Assembly: GCF_021233355.1 (NCBI RefSeq)
Contig: NZ_CP089507.1
Coordinates: 2,228,501-2,292,500 of the forward strand
Reading direction: 5' to 3'
Source: Luteimonas fraxinea
Lineage (GTDB): Bacteria; Pseudomonadota; Gammaproteobacteria; Xanthomonadales; Xanthomonadaceae
Length of the DNA: 64,000 nucleotides
The notes under the pieces are model-generated. The model was not told where the DNA came from. It searched no databases and saw only the letters and a list, made by a program, of their open reading frames with translations. How positions within the stretch are numbered: the stretch's first letter is position 1; each line of letters begins with the position of its first letter. A program made the position numbers and the translations under genes. Positions 31,616 to 40,233 of the stretch are shown piece after piece.

Positions 31616-32335
31616 ATGCGGTGGTCGATGCGTTTCAGCGGCCTCGCGCTGTTCCTGCTGGGATTCGGATTCACGACGGGCTGTTCCGGTAGTTCCGCGG
31701 AGTCCGCAGCGACGGGCGCCGAGGTCGAAACCGCCGATGCTGATCCTGAGCGACTCGACGCGGATTTCATGAAGGCCTATCGCGATGGGTTCTCCGGAGG
31801 AGAGTCGGCGCCCGCGGCGCGTCGCGAGGTTTCCAGCACGCGCGAAACGGGTGTTTCGGGAATCGATAGTGACTTCGTGGCCGGTTACTCACAGCTGACC
31901 AGCTTGCCCGTGCAGGATGTTGCGACGTTCGTCGGATCGGGCGATGCGGACGCGTTGCTGCAGGCGCGCTACCAGGTGAGCGGGCTGACCCGGGGCGAGT
32001 TGATCCCGGCCAACGTGTTGTTGTTCGTCGCATCCTGGGAGGCCTACGACGGATCACGCGCATCGCCCGAGCAGGTGCGCGGGTTGCAGCAGCAGATGCA
32101 GTCGCTGTGGACCAAGGGCGCGGATTTCGAACGTTCCCCCGAAGGTCAGCGACAGCGCCGGCTCTACGAGTTGTTGGCAGCGGTTCTGATGCGCGAGAAC
32201 ACGCGTGTCAGGCAATCCGGCGACGCAGGCGGCATCGCTGCGTTCCGGGAAACAGTGCGCGAGGATTTCCTGCGCCAGTCCAACAACGATCTCGCGCGCT
32301 ACACCCTGACCGGCGACGGATTCGTCGAACGTTGA
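31616..32335 (+). CDS. Lipoprotein of the accessory module (paralogue of the next gene)
   Basis: 239 residues; the lipobox TTGC in FGFTTGCSG predicts lipidation at about Cys23. The ATG follows the TAA of the previous gene at once. The C-terminal 130 residues (ELIPANVLLFVASWEAYDG and a helical end with RYTLTGDGFVER) resemble those of the product at 32415 (DVLAAHLLISWEVVND ... LGDGGLVTR). This pattern recalls exported proteins of the DUF6683 type, an uncertain call. A periplasmic or surface-anchored role near the injectisome is inferred from context. Confidence 0.65.
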   Translation: MRWSMRFSGLALFLLGFGFTTGCSGSSAESAATGAEVETADADPERLDADFMKAYRDGFSGGESAPAARREVSSTRETGVSGIDSDFVAGYSQLTSLPVQDVATFVGSGDADALLQARYQVSGLTRGELIPANVLLFVASWEAYDGSRASPEQVRGLQQQMQSLWTKGADFERSPEGQRQRRLYELLAAVLMRENTRVRQSGDAGGIAAFRETVREDFLRQSNNDLARYTLTGDGFVER

Positions 32336-32414
32336 GCGGTCGTCGCAACAGGTTCCACTCGATATGCGGGGGGCGAAATCCCGCATGCAGATTTCAGATC
32401 ACAGGAGTTCCGCC

Positions 32415-33116
32415 ATGACCGAGATGCATCGTGCGACCGCCCGTTCCCGTTGGATCGTCTGGGCGTCGGCGCTTCTGTGCGCGTGCGCAATGGCGACATC
32501 GGTTCACGCAGCCGACGGCGACGCAGCCGTGCAGCGCGCGTTGCAGCAGGCCATTTCCCGACCCGCACCCGCGCAGGTCGATGCGCAGGCTGTGGAGACG
32601 CTGTCGTTCCGCCGCGACGCTGCAGTCAGCGCGCGCGTGCAGCAGGAAACGATCCGCGCCTTCGGCCGCAATCCGCAACAGGTGGCGGATCTGGAAAAGG
32701 TCATCGGCTCGGGCGAGATGCTGCGCGAGTTCGACAAGATCCTGCGCCGGTACGGCTATGACCCGACCAATCTCGGCGATGTGCTGGCGGCGCACTTGTT
32801 GATCTCGTGGGAGGTGGTCAACGACCGCGATTCGCGCCAGTCGCCGGACGGTCAGCGGGCAGTGCGACGGCAGTTGATCGGACCGCTCGCGGCTGTGCCG
32901 GAGATCGCGGAAATGTCGGATGCGGCGAAACAGGCGCAGGCCGAGCGGACCGCCTATCTGACGATGGTGTCCGCATTGACCTATCAGTCGATGAAGCAGC
33001 AAGGCAATCGGCAGGCATTGACCGCACTGTCCGCGAGCGTGCGCCAGAGCCTGCAGGGCAACGGTGTGGATCTGCAGCGTGTTGCGCTCGGTGATGGCGG
33101 TCTGGTCACACGCTGA
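32415..33116 (+). CDS. Exported protein of the accessory module (paralogue of the previous gene)
   Basis: 233 residues from ATG 32415 with an AGGAG site; a signal peptide (ALLCACAMATSVHA) is followed by a mature domain of about 200 residues. The segment NLGDVLAAHLLISWEVVND and the end LQRVALGDGGLVTR align with the lipoprotein at 31616. All-helical apart from the ends, no Cys in the mature part. It is the last gene of a three-gene unit 31229-33116 that ends in a strong bidirectional terminator. Confidence 0.7.
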   Translation: MTEMHRATARSRWIVWASALLCACAMATSVHAADGDAAVQRALQQAISRPAPAQVDAQAVETLSFRRDAAVSARVQQETIRAFGRNPQQVADLEKVIGSGEMLREFDKILRRYGYDPTNLGDVLAAHLLISWEVVNDRDSRQSPDGQRAVRRQLIGPLAAVPEIAEMSDAAKQAQAERTAYLTMVSALTYQSMKQQGNRQALTALSASVRQSLQGNGVDLQRVALGDGGLVTR

Positions 33117-33135
33117 AGATCGACCGGTCGAGACA

Positions 33136-33169
33136 GAAAAAGGGCGCCGCATGCGGCGCCCTTTTTCTT
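33136..33169. terminator. Bidirectional Rho-independent terminator
   Basis: A perfect 10-bp stem (gggcgccgca / tgcggcgccc) flanked by A5 on the left and T5 on the right serves both the rightward unit ending at 33116 and the leftward gene ending at 33181. Confidence 0.95.
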
Positions 33170-33180
33170 TGAGGCATGCG

Positions 33181-34671
33181 CTAACGACGGATCGGATCAG
33201 GCGGCGGCCGTTGCGCGCGCATGAGCTGGCGCCCGAGCCACCATGCGCCGATGGCGGCCAACAGGCCCGCCCATGCGAACTCGCCCGTCCAGCGACGCAG
33301 CGTAGGCGCGGCGGGGAGTTCGCCGAGGCTCAACAGGAAGCTGACGAGGACGAGCCCCAGGCATCCGTAGGCCACGATCGCCAGCACCCAGAACATCTGC
33401 TGGAAGACCTTGGCGACCTGTCGCGGCGTGTCGTCGTCATACGGACGCATGAGGTGCAGGCGGCCCTGCGCGGCCGCGAGCATCCACTGGCCCAGTTCCT
33501 GTGCGCCCACCTTCATACGTCCGCGTCGACGCAGGCCGGGTCCATCCAGCGTGTAGGTGCCGGCGCCGGTCAACTCGGCGCGGACCGGGCCACCGGCATC
33601 GAGCGAGGCTGTGCCGGCAATGGGACTGCCGGACACCTGCGCCTGCGGATTGCCGGCGAGCTGTTGTGCGACCGGCGCCTGCGCCACGGTCGTGGCCAAC
33701 GGTACAGCTGCGAGCAGGGCGGCGCCTTGCGGTGCGCTGGGCACGTTGGGCTGCACGGGCGGCTGTGCCTGTTGCGGAACCCCCGCACGATCCGCGGCCG
33801 GGTTACCGGCTGGCGCGAACGCTGCGTCCGTCCGTGCAGGCTGTGCCTGCTGGGGAACCGGCACTGACGAAGTCTGTTGCGACAGCGTGCTCGCGCTCTG
33901 CGGTTGGGTCTGGGCGGCCTGTGACTGCGGTGCCTGTGTCATGGCCTGCGCCGAGGTCGCGGGCTGCTGCGCGGGCACGGCCTGCGATTGCACCAGCGTC
34001 TGTGCAGGAGCGGGCTGCATCGGGCCCGTGGGTTGCTGGGTGGACAAGGCCTGGGTCGCAACCGGGTTCGCCGCCTGGGGTACCGCGGTCGGTGCGCCAG
34101 GCAGCGCGCTGGCGACCGTGCGCACCACGTTCGCGGCGGTGTTGGCGACATTGCCCGGCAGGTTGCCGAGGCCCTGCGCGAGGCCAGATGCATTGCCCAG
34201 GCCCGGTGCGGTGCCCGGCGCAGCGCCCGGTGATGACGACGCGGGTGGCAAGGTGCCCGGCGTGGGGCCTGGCGGACTCAGGATGTTGCGAAGCGAGGTC
34301 GTGACGCTGTTGAGGACGTTGCCGGCGGTGCCGATCAGTCCGCCACCATTCGCCTGCGGTGCGGGCGCGGTGCTGCCCGCGTTGCCCGCATTGCCGGAGA
34401 ACGGCAAAGGCGGGGGCGCGATCGACAGACCGCCCGGCAGATTGAGTGTGGGCAGCCCCGGAGGCGTCTGTCCTGCTGCGGCGTTGCCGGCCGCCGGCTG
34501 ACCTGCGCCGAGGTTGGCGCCGGGAAACATGCTCTGCGCCTGCTGCTGCGGCATGGTCTGCATCTGCTGGCCGAAGTTCGACCGAAGCGCCTGGAACAAA
34601 CCGGGCACCAGACCGGGTCCGCGTGAGGACGAAGACGAGAACAATCCGAGCGGATCGGGAAGGAATGACAC
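33181..34671 (-). CDS. Gln/Pro/Ala-rich protein with two C-terminal membrane segments
   Basis: 496 residues. The first 340 are low complexity, rich in Gln, Pro, Ala, Gly and Thr with almost no charge, typical of a disordered secreted or surface segment; there is no classical signal peptide. Then follows a small domain (LTGAGTYTLDGPGLRRRGRM), a basic stretch and two strong hydrophobic segments (about 432-456, VFQQMFWVLAIVAYGCLGLVL, and about 470-488) with a charged tail. A hydrophobic pair near the C terminus and a disordered secreted N-terminal part are features of type III translocators and some effectors. It has its own operator copy (E). No family match; the translocator idea is only an inference. 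Confidence 0.65.
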   Translation of the reverse strand: MSFLPDPLGLFSSSSSRGPGLVPGLFQALRSNFGQQMQTMPQQQAQSMFPGANLGAGQPAAGNAAAGQTPPGLPTLNLPGGLSIAPPPLPFSGNAGNAGSTAPAPQANGGGLIGTAGNVLNSVTTSLRNILSPPGPTPGTLPPASSSPGAAPGTAPGLGNASGLAQGLGNLPGNVANTAANVVRTVASALPGAPTAVPQAANPVATQALSTQQPTGPMQPAPAQTLVQSQAVPAQQPATSAQAMTQAPQSQAAQTQPQSASTLSQQTSSVPVPQQAQPARTDAAFAPAGNPAADRAGVPQQAQPPVQPNVPSAPQGAALLAAVPLATTVAQAPVAQQLAGNPQAQVSGSPIAGTASLDAGGPVRAELTGAGTYTLDGPGLRRRGRMKVGAQELGQWMLAAAQGRLHLMRPYDDDTPRQVAKVFQQMFWVLAIVAYGCLGLVLVSFLLSLGELPAAPTLRRWTGEFAWAGLLAAIGAWWLGRQLMRAQRPPPDPIRR

Positions 34672-34772
34672 CGTTGCCTCCGGGGGCTGGATGGCAGTCG
34701 GAAAAAAGTGGGCAGGCGTCCGCTTCGATGACGGCTTGCCCGAGGGTAGGCGTCGCGAGGCGCCGCCACACC

Positions 34773-34788
34773 CTGGGGTCGACCCTAG
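34773..34788. promoter_or_regulatory. Operator-like palindrome, copy E
   Basis: ctgggg-tcga-ccctag, one mismatch in the left half; a TCGA core makes the centre self-complementary. It lies 101 bp upstream of the leftward gene 34671. Confidence 0.72.
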
Positions 34789-34819
34789 ATTGCGCCGTTC
34801 TGGGACGGCGGTCGCAGCA

Positions 34820-34845
34820 TAAAAAAAGGGAGACTTTCGTCTCCC
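34820..34845 (-). terminator. Rho-independent terminator of the acid phosphatase gene
   Basis: A 7-bp stem (gggagac / gtctccc) with a 4-nt loop is followed on the minus strand by a run of seven T. It lies about 105 bp after the stop at 34951. The intervening stretch is unusually AT-rich for this genome (34911-34950) and holds nothing else I can name. Confidence 0.85.
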
Positions 34846-34950
34846 TTCAAGCCGGCAGAGCCGGAGGACTATGGTGTGGCGGACGCAGGCTACCGCGTCC
34901 GGATACCTGATGCAACACTTGAAATAGTGTATTGCAAGTAATTGATTCGA

Positions 34951-35877
34951 TTAGTTCGAAAGTTCCAACGCGTTGCGCTTCGACTCGCGACGGACGCCCG
35001 CAGGCTGGTCCCAGGCGTTGTTGAACTGGGCCGGCTCCCAGCCGCCGTAGCTCGGATTGGCCAGCATCCACCAGCGCTCGCCGAACCAGTCGCCGTAGGT
35101 GTCGAGCAGCTCGCCGCGGGCCTCGGACGTGTTGGCGAGGATGTCGACGAAGTCGCCCAGCTGGTCGCCGAACTGCATCAGTACACGGTAGTCGCGACCG
35201 GCCAGGCGGCGGCGGCAGGTCTTCTCGGTGCCGTTCTGCTCGCAGTTCTCGACGAACGTGCCCAGCCCGAGGAACACGCTCTCGTCCTTCACCGGCAGCC
35301 CTTCGGCGCGCAGGTTCGCAAGCGTCGCCTCCTGCAGATGCTGGGCGCGGTTGGAGAGATACAGGATGGTCACGCCCTTGGCCTCGGCCGCCTTGGCGAA
35401 CTCGAGCACGCCCGGGACCGGCTTGGCCTTCTTCTCGGCGACCCACTGCGCCCAGGTGACTTCGTCGTACTCCAGACCGTTCTGGATCAGGCGCGCCTGG
35501 TAGGGCGAGTTGTCGAGCACGGTCTCGTCGATGTCCATGATCACCGCCGGCGGCAGCGCGGTCGCGTCGCCGATCAGCTCGCGTTCTTCGGGCACCAGCG
35601 CATCCCAGTTCTTTTCGGCCAGCGCGTCGTCGAGGTGATCGGCGGCGGCGCGGAAGATCGACAGGCTGTTGGCGCGGTACTCCTCCGAGCGCTGGATCCA
35701 CAGCACCGCATTGAGGTTGTCACTGGGATCGGTGGCGGCCGGCGCCTGGGTGGTCGAGGTGGTCGGCGCCGCTTCTGCAGCGTCGTCGGCAGGTGCGGCC
35801 GCAGGCGTCGTCGGCTTGCAGGCGGCCAGCAGCAGCGCGCTGGCGAGCAGGGTGAGGGCGGGTGCGGTCAGGCGCAT
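34951..35877 (-). CDS. Acid phosphatase/5'-nucleotidase, lipoprotein e(P4) family
   Basis: 308 residues from ATG 35877 (another ATG lies 6 codons upstream). The lipobox LLLAAC puts the Cys at about residue 20. The HAD motif I is VIMDIDETVLDN, and ILYLSNRAQHL and GDQLGDF represent later HAD motifs. This family hydrolyses nucleotide monophosphates (for example NMN) at the outer membrane. The mature N terminus is Ala/Thr/Pro-rich. It lies outside the type III locus and carries no operator. Confidence 0.9.
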   Translation of the reverse strand: MRLTAPALTLLASALLLAACKPTTPAAAPADDAAEAAPTTSTTQAPAATDPSDNLNAVLWIQRSEEYRANSLSIFRAAADHLDDALAEKNWDALVPEERELIGDATALPPAVIMDIDETVLDNSPYQARLIQNGLEYDEVTWAQWVAEKKAKPVPGVLEFAKAAEAKGVTILYLSNRAQHLQEATLANLRAEGLPVKDESVFLGLGTFVENCEQNGTEKTCRRRLAGRDYRVLMQFGDQLGDFVDILANTSEARGELLDTYGDWFGERWWMLANPSYGGWEPAQFNNAWDQPAGVRRESKRNALELSN

Positions 35878-35992
35878 GGGCGGGTCCGTCGTCATCGTGT
35901 GAACACACGAGTTTAACGGCCGCGATCATCGCGAACATGACAGGCCGGCACGCGGGGCGCATCCTGTCGCCCCCTTCGAGGCTGGAATTCCC

Positions 35993-36649
35993 ATGGACGA
36001 GCAGGCGCAGGACCAGGATCGCTGGCCCCGACTCACCCCGATCGAGGCGCGCGTGCTCGGCTGTCTGGTGGAGAAGCAGGCGACCACGCCGGACGTCTAT
36101 CCGCTGACCGTCAACGCCGCGCAGTCGGCGGCCAACCAGAAGACCGCGCGCGAGCCGGTGATGTCGGCCTCGTTCGGCGACGTGCAGCACGCGCTGCGAC
36201 AACTGGAAGGCCACCGGTTCGCGCGGCAGTCGTTCTCCTCGCGCGCCGAGCGGCACGAGCACGTGCTGGGCACGGCGCTGGATGTCCCGCAGCCGCAGGT
36301 CGTGCTGCTCGCGCTGCTGAGGCTGCGCGGCGCCCAGACTCTCGCCGAGCTGGTGACGCGCAGCGAGCGCATGCATCCCTTCGCCGATGCCGACGACGCG
36401 CGCCACCATCTCGAGCGCTTGGCCGGCAAGGGTCTGGCGGTACGCATTGCGCCGTCGGCCGGCCGCCGCGAAGACCGCTACACGCATCTGCTGTGCGGCC
36501 CGGTCGACGTGGCCGCCATCGCCGCAGCCGGTCCCGCGCGCGACGCGACAGGCGATGCGGGTCTGGCGGCCCGCGTCGAAGCCCTTGAAGCCGAGGTCGC
36601 TGCGCTGCGGGACACGCTCGAGGCGCTGACGGCGCGTCTGCCCGGCTGA
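35993..36649 (+). CDS. YceH family protein (DUF480)
   Basis: 218 residues. The N-terminal [29 protein letters not shown] is diagnostic for DUF480/YceH, a pair of winged-helix-like domains of unknown function; [13 protein letters not shown] follows. The C terminus ends in a short predicted coiled coil ([17 protein letters not shown]). It is divergent from the acid phosphatase. Confidence 0.95.
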   Translation: MDEQAQDQDRWPRLTPIEARVLGCLVEKQATTPDVYPLTVNAAQSAANQKTAREPVMSASFGDVQHALRQLEGHRFARQSFSSRAERHEHVLGTALDVPQPQVVLLALLRLRGAQTLAELVTRSERMHPFADADDARHHLERLAGKGLAVRIAPSAGRREDRYTHLLCGPVDVAAIAAAGPARDATGDAGLAARVEALEAEVAALRDTLEALTARLPG

Positions 36650-36655
36650 GCGGGC

Positions 36656-38632
36656 TCAGCTGTCGAGCAGCGCCCGGATCGCGGCGAAGCCGTGGTCGGC
36701 GCGTTCGCGCTTGCGGGCGGCGTCGGCCACCGGATCGGCGCCGTCGCGCTGCACTTCAGCGGCGGGCAGTTCTTCGAAGAACCGGCTCGGCGTGAGCCGC
36801 AGCTTCTGGCCCCAGCGCTGGGTCTCGCGCGGATGGCTCAGCCACAACTGCTCCTTGGCGCGGGTGATGCCCACGTAGAGCAGGCGCCGCTCTTCGTCGA
36901 TGCGACCCTCGTCGATGCTCGATTCGTGCGGCAGCGTGTTGTCGTCCATGCCGATGATGAAGACGTAGCGGAACTCCAGTCCCTTGGCCGCGTGCATGCT
37001 CATCAACCGCACCTGGTTGCCCGGATCGCCCTTGTCGGCGTGGCTCAGCAGCGCGAGTTGCGACGCCAGTTCGCCGGGGCCGGCGCCGCGCGCGCCTTCG
37101 AACCAGTCGGCCAGTTCGTTGAGGTTGCCGGAGCGGATCCGGAACAGGTCGTCGGTCTTGCACTGGGCCTTGAGCATCGCGATCAGCCCGGAGCGCTCGT
37201 TGAGTTCGCGCACCAGTTCGCCCGCCGGCAAGCGCCGCGCATCCTCGCGCAGCCCGCGCAGGATGTCGCCGAACTCACTGAGTGCGTTGGCCGCGCGCGG
37301 CGGCAGCTGCTTGAGTAGGCCCATCGATTCGATCGCCCGCGACATCGGCATGTCGGCCGCGCGCGCCAGTTCCGACAGCCGCGCCAGCGATGCCTGGCCG
37401 ACGCCGCGCGCCGGTGACTGCACCGCGCGCAGGAAGGCCGAATCGTCGTCGGGATTGGCCAGCATGCGCAGCCACGACATCGCGTCCTTGACCTCGCCGC
37501 GATCGAGGAACGCCGTGCCGCCGCTGAGGTGATACGGCACGCGCAGCAGCTGCAGCGCTTTTTCCAGCGGGCGCGAGAGATGGTTGCTGCGGAACAGGAT
37601 GCAGAACTCGCTCCACTCCACCTGGCGCGAGGACTGCAGGAACTGGATCTCGCCGGCCACCTTCTCGGCCTCGTGCGCGCTGTCGCGGCACTCCCAGATG
37701 CGGATGCGCTCGCCATCGGCCTGCGCGCTCCACAGCGTCTTGGGATGCTCGTGCGGATTGTTGGCGATGAGCGCGTTCGCTGCGCGCAACACGCGATTGC
37801 TGCAGCGGTAGTTCTGTTCGAGCTTGACGATGCGCAAGTCCGGATAGTCCTCGCCCAGCGCCGTCAGGTTCTCCGGATTCGCACCGCGCCAGGCGTAAAT
37901 GCTCTGGTCGTCGTCACCCACGCAGGTGAAGTTGCCCTTCGGGCCGGCAATCGCCTTGAGCAGGCGGTACTGCGCGTCGTTGGTGTCCTGGCACTCGTCG
38001 ACGAGCAGATAGCCGATCCGCTCGCGCCACGCGTCGCGCGCGTCATCGTCGGATTCGAGCAACTGCACCGGCAGACGGATCAGATCGTCGAAGTCGACCG
38101 CGTTGAAGGCGGTCAACCGCTCCTGGTAGCGCGCATACAGCGCGGCCGCCTCGAACTCGCGCGCGCTGATCGCGACGTTGTGCGCCTGCTCCGGCGACAG
38201 GCCGGCATTCTTCGCTTTCGACACCAGGCCCTGCAGCAACTGGATCATGTCCGGCTTGACGCCCGGCAGCAGATCCTTGATCTGCGAGGCGCTGTCGTCG
38301 GCGTCGAAGATCGAGAACCCGCGCCGCAGCCCGAGCTTCGCGTGGTCGAACTGCAGCATCTTCAGGCCGAGCGCATGGAAGGTGCAGATCGTCAGCCCGT
38401 CCGCCGCATCGCCGCGTATCCGCTTGGCGATGCGCTCGCGCATCTCCTTGGCCGACTTGTTGGTGAACGTGATCGCCGCGATCCGCTTCGCCGGGTAACG
38501 GCCCGACTGGATCAGATGCGCGATCTTCTCGACGATCACGCGCGTCTTGCCGCTGCCCGCACCGGCGAGCACCAGCAGCGGACCTTCGATGTGCCCGAGG
38601 GCCGCAGCTTGTTGGGGGTTGAGACCGTGCAT
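36656..38632 (-). CDS. rep: Rep-like UvrD/PcrA superfamily DNA helicase
   Basis: 658 residues from ATG 38632 (MHGLNPQQAAALGHIEGPLLVLAGAGSGKTRVI gives the Q motif and Walker A). Motif II is LLVDECQDTN, motif III FTCVGDDDQSIYAWRGA, motif V RLMSMHAAKGLEFRYVFI, motif VI EERRLLYVGITRAKEQL. Length and motif content fit the E. coli Rep type (673 residues), the 3'-5' helicase that clears replication forks, rather than the longer UvrD. The frame stays open upstream but those codons belong to the divergent gene's region. Confidence 0.9.
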   Translation of the reverse strand: MHGLNPQQAAALGHIEGPLLVLAGAGSGKTRVIVEKIAHLIQSGRYPAKRIAAITFTNKSAKEMRERIAKRIRGDAADGLTICTFHALGLKMLQFDHAKLGLRRGFSIFDADDSASQIKDLLPGVKPDMIQLLQGLVSKAKNAGLSPEQAHNVAISAREFEAAALYARYQERLTAFNAVDFDDLIRLPVQLLESDDDARDAWRERIGYLLVDECQDTNDAQYRLLKAIAGPKGNFTCVGDDDQSIYAWRGANPENLTALGEDYPDLRIVKLEQNYRCSNRVLRAANALIANNPHEHPKTLWSAQADGERIRIWECRDSAHEAEKVAGEIQFLQSSRQVEWSEFCILFRSNHLSRPLEKALQLLRVPYHLSGGTAFLDRGEVKDAMSWLRMLANPDDDSAFLRAVQSPARGVGQASLARLSELARAADMPMSRAIESMGLLKQLPPRAANALSEFGDILRGLREDARRLPAGELVRELNERSGLIAMLKAQCKTDDLFRIRSGNLNELADWFEGARGAGPGELASQLALLSHADKGDPGNQVRLMSMHAAKGLEFRYVFIIGMDDNTLPHESSIDEGRIDEERRLLYVGITRAKEQLWLSHPRETQRWGQKLRLTPSRFFEELPAAEVQRDGADPVADAARKRERADHGFAAIRALLDS

Positions 38633-38777
38633 CGGGACCACTGGATTCAGCGATGCGCATTGTAGCGGGCCGCCCTGTACGCCCGTCGCCACGCCGGCCC
38701 GTGCCATCGGTTGGGGAGACCGCGCGGCGCGCGGCACGTAGGCTGTGGCAGAAATGCACTCTTTACGGAGCAACACC

Positions 38778-39524
38778 ATGCGATGGATCCGCAAAACGAC
38801 GACTACGGCTTTAACGGCGCTTGCGCTCGCGGTTGCGGCGCTGCCCGGCAGTGCCTCGGCGCAGGAAGTGCCGGATGCCGCCGAGCAACAGATCCTGGAT
38901 TCAGCAGGATTTCTCGCCGCGCATCCCGACCTCGAAAATCGCGGTCGCGGCTGGGCCGCCTACAACCGCGGCGAGCATGCGGAGGCGATGACGTATTTCC
39001 GCCGGGGCGCCCGTTACGCCGACAAGCCGTCCCAGGGCATGGTGGCCGAGATGATCTGGAAGGGCGAAGGTGCACCTCGCGATCCCGCGCTCGCTTACGC
39101 GTGGATGGATCTCGCGGCGGAGCGGGGCTACGAGGGATTCACCATCCTCCGGGAACGCTATTGGCAGGCGCTCGACGCCGCCCAGCGCGAAGAGGCGATC
39201 GAGAAAGGGCAGGCGGTCTATGCCGAATTCGGCGACGCCGTCGCACAACCGAGAATTGCTGCAGTGCTCCGCCGCGCGCGCAGACAGATGACCGGCAGCC
39301 GTGTCGGTATGAGCGGAAATCTGCGGATCGAGATTGCGGGACCTGGCGGCATTTCGCAGAGCATCGATGGCAGCAAGTATTACGCGGAGAAATTCTGGGA
39401 GCCGGAGGCCTATCAGGCCTGGCACGACGCGGTCTGGAAGAAGCCTCTGGTAGGCCGTGTAGACGTGGGCGATGTAGAGCCGGTGCGCGCACCGACTGAC
39501 CGGAACGACGACAAGGAACGTTGA
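38778..39524 (+). CDS. Exported Sel1-like repeat protein
   Basis: 248 residues from ATG 38778 with an ACGGAG site. A signal peptide (TALTALALAVAALPGSASA) is followed by one or two Sel1/TPR-like repeats, visible as GRGWAAYNRGEHAEAMTYFRRGARY and GEGAPRDPALAYAWMDLAAERGY. The rest has no recognised domain. A periplasmic adaptor or cell-envelope role is inferred; the partner is unknown. Confidence 0.75.
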   Translation: MRWIRKTTTTALTALALAVAALPGSASAQEVPDAAEQQILDSAGFLAAHPDLENRGRGWAAYNRGEHAEAMTYFRRGARYADKPSQGMVAEMIWKGEGAPRDPALAYAWMDLAAERGYEGFTILRERYWQALDAAQREEAIEKGQAVYAEFGDAVAQPRIAAVLRRARRQMTGSRVGMSGNLRIEIAGPGGISQSIDGSKYYAEKFWEPEAYQAWHDAVWKKPLVGRVDVGDVEPVRAPTDRNDDKER

Positions 39525-39597
39525 TCCAGCAACGATCGGCGCACGCTGCCTGCGCAGCGGGGCTGATCGCAAAGTGCGTCCGCCGTAGAATCCGCCC

Positions 39598-40221
39598 ATG
39601 GCCAAGCTGTACTTCTACTACTCGGCGATGAACGCCGGAAAGACCACCACGCTGCTGCAGAGCGCGCACAACTATCGCGAGCGCGGCATGCGGGTCGCGT
39701 TGTTGACGCCGCGGCTCGACCACCGCGCCGGCGTAGGGCGGGTGGCGTCGCGGATCGGGCTGTCGGCCGATGCGATTGCCTTCGATCGCAACGATGATCT
39801 GCTCGAGCGCATCCGCGCGCTGGTCGATGGCGATGGCAGCCTGCATTGCGTGCTGATCGACGAGGCCCAGTTCCTGTCGCAGGCGCAGGTCTGGCAGCTG
39901 TCGGAAGTCGTCGACGCGCTGCGGATTCCGGTGCTGTGCTACGGCCTGCGCACCGACTTCCGCGGCGAACTGTTCGAGGGTAGCCAGCATCTGCTGGCCT
40001 GGGCCGACGAGCTGACCGAGATCAAGACGATCTGCCACACCGGCAAGAAGGCGACGATGACCGTGCGCGTCGACGAGCAGGGGTATGCCGTGCAGGACGG
40101 CCCGCAGGTCGAGATCGGCGGCAACGAGCGCTACGTGTCGGTGAGCCGGGCGGAGTTCAAGCGCATCGTGCGTGGCGAGGGGCGGATCGAGCCGGTGCAG
40201 CCACCGCTGCCGCTGGTCTGA
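39598..40221 (+). CDS. tdk: Thymidine kinase
   Basis: 207 residues. The P loop region is [14 protein letters not shown], the Mg/Walker B segment [10 protein letters not shown], and the lasso [16 protein letters not shown] plus GGNERYVSV are intact. It salvages thymidine to dTMP. The four zinc-binding Cys/His of type II thymidine kinases are largely missing: the lasso base reads ICHTGKKA rather than C-x-x-C, and VSRAEF replaces the usual C-R-x-H. It is therefore a zinc-site-deficient variant. Confidence 0.95.
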   Translation: MAKLYFYYSAMNAGKTTTLLQSAHNYRERGMRVALLTPRLDHRAGVGRVASRIGLSADAIAFDRNDDLLERIRALVDGDGSLHCVLIDEAQFLSQAQVWQLSEVVDALRIPVLCYGLRTDFRGELFEGSQHLLAWADELTEIKTICHTGKKATMTVRVDEQGYAVQDGPQVEIGGNERYVSVSRAEFKRIVRGEGRIEPVQPPLPLV

Positions 40222-40233
40222 TCCGGGCGCGCG

